A stretch of DNA of 64,000 nucleotides. It comes from Spirochaetia bacterium. Its GTDB lineage: Bacteria; Spirochaetota; Leptospiria; Turneriellales; JAOUOS01. The stretch is taken from positions 1 through 64,000 of the forward strand of contig JAOUOT010000015.1 in the NCBI GenBank assembly GCA_029880265.1. Reading direction: 5' to 3'. The notes beneath the pieces were generated by a model. That model searched no databases. It saw nothing but the letters and a program-made list of their open reading frames with translations, and had not been told where the DNA came from. Both the position numbers and the translations under genes were made by a program. Shown piece by piece: positions 57,574 through 64,000 of this stretch; position 1 is the stretch's first letter, and each line of letters starts with the position of its first letter.

Positions 57574-57649
57574 ATAGCATTGGCATAAACAAGAGTAAGA
57601 TCAGATATAAAATAATATCAAGTATAAATACTAAGATTTTGTTTCTCAT
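57506..57649 (-). CDS. dltX: DltX-like membrane microprotein (47 residues)
   Basis: This gene fills the gap between dltD and dltB. It encodes one membrane helix (about residues 5-26) and an extracytoplasmic tail that ends QFIYQQF-stop. The C-terminal FIYxxF motif is the hallmark of DltX (FIYNEF in Gram-positives), where the tail, including its Tyr, works with DltB and DltD in D-alanine transfer. It begins 17 bases after the dltD stop and overlaps dltB in another frame, so translation is probably coupled. Shine-Dalgarno is weak. Confidence 0.75.
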   Translation of the reverse strand: MRNKILVFILDIILYLILLLFMPMLYGGKIIDSSEINRTVQFIYQQF

Positions 57650-57666
57650 ATTACGTTTTTATTTAT

Positions 57667-58830
57667 CTAATTATTATGTATAAAGCGTTTATATATTTCT
57701 TTATTCACTTTAGCCCATCCATATTCTCCGGGATGCATAAGGTCAGTTAAAACTCCTATTTCGATTTCTCCCTCATTCATCCATAAATCTAACAGCTCAA
57801 AATTTTCTTGTTTTAATTTTTTTCGAATTTTATTCAATACCTCATCATATCGATTCAGTTTTGCGTGCGCAGTCGGATGTATGGGCCATAGAACAAAAAG
57901 AGGTCTATTCTTAAAATTCTTTAATAAGTTGATAAGCATTTCAAAGTCATCATATTCTTGATTAAACAAGGGTAATCGCCTTACATGCTTTGGTAATCTT
58001 TCATACTTCATGTATTTTGTAAAATAGTCGTCATATATATAGTAATCATTATTTGTATATTTATTTATCTCTGCTATTTTTGCATTTTCTAAAATCTTTT
58101 CCCAGTCTATTTTTTTTCCCTCGTAAACAGAGTAGTCATGGGTTTCAATATCATGATTTTTTTTTAAATACTTAAAAAAATAAGCTAAATTTATTGAACC
58201 AATATTCTTTTTAAAAGAATACGCCATTGACAAGGGAGTAATATCCATTATTGTGTCATAACGTCGGTTAATATTAGAAATAATATAATTTTTAAATTCT
58301 TTTGGCGCTGAACTTTGATAGTACAAACGGTAAAACAATTCTGCATTAATATAATCAGTAAATCTTTTTATATTCGTACCTTCTGTATTAAACCATCCCG
58401 GCGATATTAAAAATACCAACCGCGCATTATTCAGCAATATCTCATTATAGAGAGAAGACAATTCTGCGAGCATTATCAGACTTTGGTGCCCTCCGCCTCC
58501 TATAGCGTTTACGGGAATTCCTAATTCTTTATTGAAAAAAATATGTGGATTATTACCGAGAGAACTTGCCAGTTCAGAAGACCCGAATATAGTAATCTTA
58601 CCGGACAACAAGGCCTTTTCGAGTTTTAAATATGATCTTTTCTTATCTGATAAATCATACAAATATTGAAAATCGGAGATTTTTCCTATATCTTCATAAG
58701 TATTTTTTTCTTTAGAATAAATATTTATATATGCAAAATTGTATTTTTCTAAAAATTTATTTATGCCGGCAGAAAATATTACAGCTATTGCCAATGCAAC
58801 AACATGCAGCATAAAATTAGTTTTTTTCAT
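57667..58830 (-). CDS. dltD: DltD-like SGNH-type acyl transfer protein
   Basis: This 387-residue protein has an N-terminal membrane anchor (about 7-25) and an extracytoplasmic SGNH-hydrolase-like domain. The Ser nucleophile lies in FGSSEL and the Asp/His pair in TDLMHPGEYGW, as in DltD, so the triad is intact. In Gram-positives DltD moves D-alanine to lipoteichoic acid on the outer face of the membrane. It overlaps dltC by 14 bases. Confidence 0.84.
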   Translation of the reverse strand: MKKTNFMLHVVALAIAVIFSAGINKFLEKYNFAYINIYSKEKNTYEDIGKISDFQYLYDLSDKKRSYLKLEKALLSGKITIFGSSELASSLGNNPHIFFNKELGIPVNAIGGGGHQSLIMLAELSSLYNEILLNNARLVFLISPGWFNTEGTNIKRFTDYINAELFYRLYYQSSAPKEFKNYIISNINRRYDTIMDITPLSMAYSFKKNIGSINLAYFFKYLKKNHDIETHDYSVYEGKKIDWEKILENAKIAEINKYTNNDYYIYDDYFTKYMKYERLPKHVRRLPLFNQEYDDFEMLINLLKNFKNRPLFVLWPIHPTAHAKLNRYDEVLNKIRKKLKQENFELLDLWMNEGEIEIGVLTDLMHPGEYGWAKVNKEIYKRFIHNN

Positions 58831-59056
58831 TTAATCGTTTTGAAATAAAATCAGAAATTTTTTCAATTGTATCAAAACTTTCAACTGTTATCTCGGTAGC
58901 GTCTATTTTTATCTTAAAAGCTTCTTCGATATTAACAGCAAGTTCAACCATATCAATTGAGCTAAGAAGATTATTCGATAATAATGGCTGATCAGCATTA
59001 ACATTTCGCATAACAATTTCTTTAACTAATTGAACAATTTTTTCTTGTATATCCAT
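58817..59056 (-). CDS. dltC: D-alanyl carrier protein, DltC-like
   Basis: This 79-residue acyl-carrier-type four-helix protein has Ser33 in LLSSIDMVEL at the phosphopantetheine attachment site; the usual preceding Asp is Ser32. It would carry the thioester-bound D-alanine from DltA to DltB. It is the first gene of the operon, with AGGA upstream of the ATG. The region 59057-59237 separates it from a divergent lipoprotein and shows no convincing promoter to my eye. Confidence 0.83.
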   Translation of the reverse strand: MDIQEKIVQLVKEIVMRNVNADQPLLSNNLLSSIDMVELAVNIEEAFKIKIDATEITVESFDTIEKISDFISKRLNEKN

Positions 59057-59237
59057 AAATCATTTTCCTGTAGATTTACCTAAAGAACTTAACCTATATT
59101 AAAAGACATTGTGCAAAGTTTTTTTTATTAACCACCCTGAATTATTTTTTTCTCTCTCTTTCAGTTTTTAATCGAACATGTTTTTAAAACCCATTCGGCT
59201 TGCGTCAAATGAATAGTAAAGAAAAAAGGAGTTTCTC

Positions 59238-62200
59238 ATGAAACAGAATTCTAAACTTAAGACTTTTTTAATAATCTCGGCGACTTTCATATTGCTTAAT
59301 TGCAACAACAATACGTTTGAGCTTTTATCAAGCGGTCAAATCGTAAAAACGGCTGATAACATCCCTTCAATTATATCGATAACAACGTCAACGCCAGACG
59401 GAACATACGGTTTAGGCGCCGTTATAAATATTACGGTAACCATGAATGAACCGGTTACGCTATCAAACGGAACTCTTGAGGCGACCCTAGATACCGGCGA
59501 TATCGTCTCTGTTTCGGGAACCTACCCTACAGATATCTTAACGGGAACTTATATCGTGGGCTTGTCTGATTTTTCGACCGCCTTAGACGCTGTAAGCGTT
59601 GGCCTTTCAAACGGCGCGTCTCTTGAAGACGATACGGGAAACAACGCCGATTTAACAATGCCGTCTATTACAATAGCCTCAAACAGTTTTATCGTTATAG
59701 ATACCGCTTCGCCTTCTGTTCTTTCGGTAACTTCGTCAACGGCAGACGGGTCTTATAAAGAAGGCGCATCAGTAAATGTTACGGTTACCATGAGCGCACA
59801 GGTTATCTTATCAGGAGGAACTCTTGACGTGACGCTAGATACAGGCGACGTGATCTCTGTTTCAGGAAGCTATCCCGCCGATATATTAACCGGAAGCTAT
59901 ATTGTTGGCGCAGGCGATACCTCTCTAGCTTTAGATTCTACCACAATTTCATTAAACGGGGGCACCTTAAAAGACAGCCTCGGAAACAACGCTAATTTAA
60001 CAATGCCCGCGACAACAATCGCAACAACAAGCGCTATTGTCATTGATACATCTGCCCCGGCGATTATTTCAGCGCAGACATTAGACGCCGATCATAACGG
60101 CTTTGTCGATCATTACAAAATTACTTTTTCTGAAAATGTTCAAGATTCAACATTCCCCGGATATATCGCCAACGCGCAGGGAACCATTACAACCGACTGG
60201 CTTATAGCCGGTTATACAAACGTAAAACTGGCCCATGGAACAGCCGCCCCTGAGGTTGATAATACAGACGACAATGTCATTTATATTATTTTTACCGAAG
60301 CCGCATCAGAAGACACCGGCTTAAAACCCGATTTAACGACAAGCGCGCTACCCGGCTTACAAGATATCGCCGGCAATAGTATCTCTCAATTAACGACAGT
60401 CAGCGTTACAGAAACCGACGGCGCGATACCGGTTGTAGCATTTGCCGAAGGTACAAGCAATACATCGGTCGAGGTTACATTTTCTGAACCTGTTCAGGCG
60501 GCTGACGCCGAAATTGCCGTTAATTATACCGTTACGGGCGACGGAGGATTAACCGTCTCTAACGCTGTCATGTCGGGAGGATCCGGCGTTGACGGCAAGA
60601 AAGTCGTTCTTACAACATTTTCGCAGACGGTGGGCATAAACAACTATACCGTAACCGTAACAGAGGGGGCCGTTAAAGATTTAGCGAATAACGGCGTTTT
60701 AACAGGCTTTAGCAGCGCGTTATTTTCGGGACAGCCTGAAGTACTTCGTCTTTCTTCGGCTTCGGGCATAAATAACACAACCGTATACATAACATTTTCT
60801 GCGGCAGTAAAGGCCCCAGACGCCGAATGCTCAAGCGCAGTCGCCTGCGACGGGGTAATTTACTCTATAGCCGGTTTAACGGTACAAAACGCGGCCATGG
60901 CAGGCGGCCCGGGCATTGACGGAACAACAGTCGTCTTGACCACGTCGCAGCAGTTAAACAGCGCCGTTAACGGATATACCATTACGGTAACAGGCGGAAT
61001 AATAAGAGATTCAGCCACAGGCACAGTTACCTGCGACGGCCCCGATAATACCGCTTCTTTCACGGGAGATAAACTGCCTTCTATAATTTCGGCCTCGTCT
61101 ATTGACGCAACGCATGTAAATGTTACATTTTCAGAACCCGTCACCTGGGATGCAAGCGCAACGGGGGCTCTTCTTGAAACAAATTACGCGATAGACAACG
61201 GCTTAACAGTATCATCGTCTACGTCGCAAACTCCTACAACGGTTGTTCAGCTAACCACTTTGTCGCAGACAGCCTCAACTTTGTATACCGTTACCGTCTC
61301 GAATATAACCGATACAACGGGCAACACAATAAACCCCGCGGCAAATACGGCGACATTTCTGGGGCTTGAAAATATAAAGGTTTTAAGCATGGCAGAAATT
61401 ATCGCAAATACGGCGACAACCTTTAGAATCTTAGAAACTACCTTTTCAAAAGAATTCATAACCGACGGCGGCGCAAACGCAGTAAATAATCTGTTAAACT
61501 GGAAAGCCCCCGCCGGCGCGAATATACTGGGCGTCTGTACATCGGTAGACGATACCGCCTGCCCGGTAAGCGGTTATTCAAACGGCAATACAATAATTTA
61601 CTTTAAGGTAGACGACGGTTTAGGATCCCCTCCGGTTCAAGGCGCATATACCTTTGTCGCCTCGGGCTGGGACGGAGCCGCTTACACTGTAGCAGGCGCC
61701 CCGGGCTGTATTCTTCCTAACGGCGGGGCCGAATACGGCGATTGTCTGCAGTCAAACCCTAACGATCGCGCCAGTGTAGAATTTGGCGCTTTGCCCACCA
61801 ACCCCGGCGACGGCCCGGTTTACTCTGACCCTTTTAACGACGGCGTTACGCTTTCGGGTCTGGTATTTACCTATAACGGCAAGCTAATGATAGGGCCAAA
61901 CGATACCGATTCGGGAATTTTTCAGGTAGACGTCGATATGCTTAACTCGCAGACAATCACTCTTGACGCCGATAATGTTACAGCGGGCAACCAAGCCTTC
62001 GCGCCGCCTCTTCTAGAAGACCCTACTGGCAACATTCTGGCCGGCATCGATTACTTTTACGCGGGATGCTACAGCGACACATTGAACCTTGATTCAACCC
62101 TTACGGGAACAGATTGTTCAACGGCAGGCGGATCAGAATACTTGTTTACCCTTGGCTACAATACCGATAACGCGGGCGGTTCTGTCGGTTATAATTCAAA

Positions 62201-63479
62201 CTGGAACACCACAAATATCACGTCGCCTTTTGTTTTTAACCACATCACAGGCTTATCAAGCAACGTAACCAGAACCTTCAGAGCAATGAGCATTGTCATC
62301 TTCAAAGGATGGATCTACCAGGCCTCGCAGCATCAGGCGGGCACTCGCGCCGTAAGATGGAACCGCTTTCTGCCCGACGGGTCAAGCAAACCCGATTTAA
62401 GAGGAGACCGTCTAAACAGAATAGGAGAAGGCGGCACAATACCAAACGGGCAGGGAGCCAAGATTATAGGCCTAATATCTATAGACAGCATGTATGAATA
62501 TGACAATGACGGAGCGGGTTCAAACGAATCTCAGCTTTATATCGCCAACGGCGGCTCATGCCTTGAAGCGGGCGGCGGCCTTCCCGGAGGCTCTGACGAC
62601 TGCTTAACCGATCAGGTAAGAAACGGTACAACAGATTCAGACGGAGGCATCTTGCGAACAAATTTAACCTATTCGACTTTTGCCAACCCGCCCCTTACAT
62701 GCACATCGACAGCTCATTGCGACAGCATGTGGGACGACGTAACGCCGAATCACTCAAACTGGCTTAAATTTATGTCAATAGCTCTGCCCGATGACGCGAC
62801 AGCGGGGGGCGACTGGGACGCTCTTGTACCCGCCAATACAATCACGCCCGCTATTAAGGCCATACCCTATATGGTTTCTTTTAACGGCGATATGTATATC
62901 ATTCGAAACGCCTGCTCGAGCGTATATACCCACACTGTCGCGACGGGAGATTTTATCTCTAACGGCCGAAAAACCTGCACCGCCGGCAACGAAGTTCCGC
63001 AATTATGGAAGCTTCCCGCCGGAACGACAGCGTCTCCTAAAGGGTCTTCTGACTGGGCCTTTATAGGCAATGTTACAAACGGCAAAACAACCATGGCAGG
63101 GGCCGACTGGTCAGATACGATAAACCATCCGTCATATGCCGACAATAATACTGAAATCACACTTTTAGCGGTGGTAGGCGACAGACTTTATGTCGGCTTT
63201 GACAACGCGGTAAACGGCGTTAATATATGGCGAAGCAAAAACGGCATTACAAGCCCCGCCGGAGAATCTGACTTTGAAGCTATCTGCGATACCAATCTGG
63301 CCTGCTCAGATATGGCCAAGCAATTCGGATTCGGCACCATAGGCGACGCGAGCTCTACAAACGACATTAAACGTCTGTTTGACAAAACTGAAGTTACCGA
63401 CGCGGGAGTCGACTATCTGGTATTTACCGCCGGCGACGGGGTAAATCCCGTAAAGGTTTACCGCTCGACCAACGATTAA
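59238..63479 (+). CDS. Very large surface lipoprotein with repeated Ig-like/SwmB-like beta domains
   Basis: A signal peptide ends ILLNC (Cys22). At least six beta-sandwich units follow (about residues 45-725), each with the SEPV/TFSEPV-type 'functionally opposed sign' pattern of SwmB/Big-like domains. The first two (about 45-155 and 158-270) are close duplicates, sharing ATLDTGD/DVTLDTGD and NNADLTMP/NNANLTMP. Residues 730-1413 form a distinct, Cys-containing region that looks like a beta-propeller or lectin-like fold. AAAGGAG precedes the ATG. It is probably an exposed adhesin or binding protein; the ligand is unknown. Confidence 0.85.
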   Translation: MKQNSKLKTFLIISATFILLNCNNNTFELLSSGQIVKTADNIPSIISITTSTPDGTYGLGAVINITVTMNEPVTLSNGTLEATLDTGDIVSVSGTYPTDILTGTYIVGLSDFSTALDAVSVGLSNGASLEDDTGNNADLTMPSITIASNSFIVIDTASPSVLSVTSSTADGSYKEGASVNVTVTMSAQVILSGGTLDVTLDTGDVISVSGSYPADILTGSYIVGAGDTSLALDSTTISLNGGTLKDSLGNNANLTMPATTIATTSAIVIDTSAPAIISAQTLDADHNGFVDHYKITFSENVQDSTFPGYIANAQGTITTDWLIAGYTNVKLAHGTAAPEVDNTDDNVIYIIFTEAASEDTGLKPDLTTSALPGLQDIAGNSISQLTTVSVTETDGAIPVVAFAEGTSNTSVEVTFSEPVQAADAEIAVNYTVTGDGGLTVSNAVMSGGSGVDGKKVVLTTFSQTVGINNYTVTVTEGAVKDLANNGVLTGFSSALFSGQPEVLRLSSASGINNTTVYITFSAAVKAPDAECSSAVACDGVIYSIAGLTVQNAAMAGGPGIDGTTVVLTTSQQLNSAVNGYTITVTGGIIRDSATGTVTCDGPDNTASFTGDKLPSIISASSIDATHVNVTFSEPVTWDASATGALLETNYAIDNGLTVSSSTSQTPTTVVQLTTLSQTASTLYTVTVSNITDTTGNTINPAANTATFLGLENIKVLSMAEIIANTATTFRILETTFSKEFITDGGANAVNNLLNWKAPAGANILGVCTSVDDTACPVSGYSNGNTIIYFKVDDGLGSPPVQGAYTFVASGWDGAAYTVAGAPGCILPNGGAEYGDCLQSNPNDRASVEFGALPTNPGDGPVYSDPFNDGVTLSGLVFTYNGKLMIGPNDTDSGIFQVDVDMLNSQTITLDADNVTAGNQAFAPPLLEDPTGNILAGIDYFYAGCYSDTLNLDSTLTGTDCSTAGGSEYLFTLGYNTDNAGGSVGYNSNWNTTNITSPFVFNHITGLSSNVTRTFRAMSIVIFKGWIYQASQHQAGTRAVRWNRFLPDGSSKPDLRGDRLNRIGEGGTIPNGQGAKIIGLISIDSMYEYDNDGAGSNESQLYIANGGSCLEAGGGLPGGSDDCLTDQVRNGTTDSDGGILRTNLTYSTFANPPLTCTSTAHCDSMWDDVTPNHSNWLKFMSIALPDDATAGGDWDALVPANTITPAIKAIPYMVSFNGDMYIIRNACSSVYTHTVATGDFISNGRKTCTAGNEVPQLWKLPAGTTASPKGSSDWAFIGNVTNGKTTMAGADWSDTINHPSYADNNTEITLLAVVGDRLYVGFDNAVNGVNIWRSKNGITSPAGESDFEAICDTNLACSDMAKQFGFGTIGDASSTNDIKRLFDKTEVTDAGVDYLVFTAGDGVNPVKVYRSTND

Positions 63480-63482
63480 AAT

Positions 63483-63929
63483 ATGATTTATAATTTTATG
63501 ATGTTGAACATTAAAAAAAAGGCTGTATATTTGCTTATCGTTTTGGTAAGCCTTTATGCAGCCGCCTGCGGCGGTCAAGACAAGCCCGACTTTAGCGAAA
63601 CGCAAGCAGAATATACCGAAGAAAACCCCGGCAAGTGGGCAGACAAGGTTTCGGATCACTTGCCGAAAATAGAAATTTTACAGAAACAAAGAGATAATGT
63701 TCTAATTTACGTTATCTTAAAAGACGCAAGCGATACTCATTATATAGAAAAAATAGGCGTCATCGACGCCGACAACAAAATACTGCATGAAAAATCTTTC
63801 GGCAGGGGCCGCCAAAACAGCTATAACGCATGGTTTACCATGAACCTCTCTGATTATAAGGGCAAAGAATTAAAAGTTTACGCCAAATGCAGCAGGCACG
63901 ACTTGTGGGTCAAGATGTGGGCGCCGTAA
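63483..63929 (+). CDS. Lipoprotein of the desulfoferrodoxin/superoxide reductase family with an incomplete iron site
   Basis: A signal peptide ends LYAAAC (Cys29). The mature part matches the superoxide reductase fold: H59 in DHLPKIEI, H86 in DTHYIEKIG, then C136 and H139 in KCSRHDLW. The fourth equatorial His (of the usual HPM) is Lys80, so only four of five iron ligands are present. It may be a weakened superoxide reductase or have another role. It begins 3 bases after the large lipoprotein, so the two are co-transcribed. Start could also be ATG 63501. Confidence 0.65.
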   Translation: MIYNFMMLNIKKKAVYLLIVLVSLYAAACGGQDKPDFSETQAEYTEENPGKWADKVSDHLPKIEILQKQRDNVLIYVILKDASDTHYIEKIGVIDADNKILHEKSFGRGRQNSYNAWFTMNLSDYKGKELKVYAKCSRHDLWVKMWAP

Positions 63930-64000
63930 AACCCATAATTTCTTTAGAAATCAATTTCCTGCCTTCATGGTTTCTTTATAAATTAATTTTTAATATTTAA

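Noticed and set aside
62309-63385. Overlapping frames on both strands within the large lipoprotein
   Set aside because: They arise from its higher GC content; the lipoprotein frame explains the region.
1-64000. CRISPR arrays, prophage genes or intact transposases
   Set aside because: No regularly spaced short repeats, integrase, phage structural or transposase motifs were seen anywhere in the window.

Overview
The window most likely comes from the chromosome of a flagellated, double-membraned spirochaete, probably near the Leptospira branch. This rests on established traits read by eye. RpoB has Asn (residue 502) where rifampicin-sensitive bacteria have Ser531. There is a FliS chaperone. Several lipoproteins have relaxed lipoboxes, three of them with Asn just before the Cys. 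There is also a 7TM histidine kinase fused to a PP2C phosphatase, a bactofilin beside a LytM-like protein, and a Ccm-type cytochrome c system. No rRNA gene is present, so genus is not assigned.

Layout. 1-8.9 kb: a truncated multi-PAS histidine kinase with its response regulator, a TPR protein, mtaB, fliS, DedA, a PAP2 phosphatase and a membrane aminopeptidase. 8.9-23.6 kb: one long minus-strand information-processing block read as tRNA-Thr, rpmG, tRNA-Trp, secE, nusG, rplK, rplA, rplJ, rplL, rpoB, rpoC, rpsL, rpsG, fusA. 23.7-31.3 kb: a lipoprotein, a beta-carbonic anhydrase, proA-nadD-(inserted element)-mnmG, a 59-residue MerR-like protein, a Cys-rich protein and an exported isoaspartyl methyltransferase. 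31.3-37.1 kb: gspD-gspE-gspF plus a family 9 glycosyltransferase. 37.5-44.2 kb: a Cys-repeat lipoprotein, a GC-rich structured-RNA candidate, a large sensor kinase/phosphatase and membrane proteins. 44.3-48 kb: a LytM-like protein, bactofilin, YaaR, patatin and an MBL hydrolase in one operon. 48.2-53.7 kb: a TPR-like membrane protein, a cysteine desulfurase, a host-attachment-family protein, ccmF and ccmE. 54-59 kb: an outer-membrane barrel protein and a complete dlt-type operon. 59.2-63.9 kb: a 1413-residue lipoprotein and a small superoxide-reductase-like lipoprotein.

The best candidate for an undescribed system is the dlt-type operon at 54793-59056 (dltC-dltD-dltX-dltB-dltA in transcription order). 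It includes a previously hidden 47-codon gene ending in the FIYxxF tail typical of DltX. Such loci normally D-alanylate Gram-positive teichoic acids; the acceptor in a diderm spirochaete is unknown, and the MBOAT protein has Asn in place of the usual catalytic His. Other leads are a CcmE with Cys instead of the haem-binding His, an unidentified folded RNA candidate at 38961-39120, and a 349-bp insertion between nadD and mnmG whose removal restores an overlapping gene junction.
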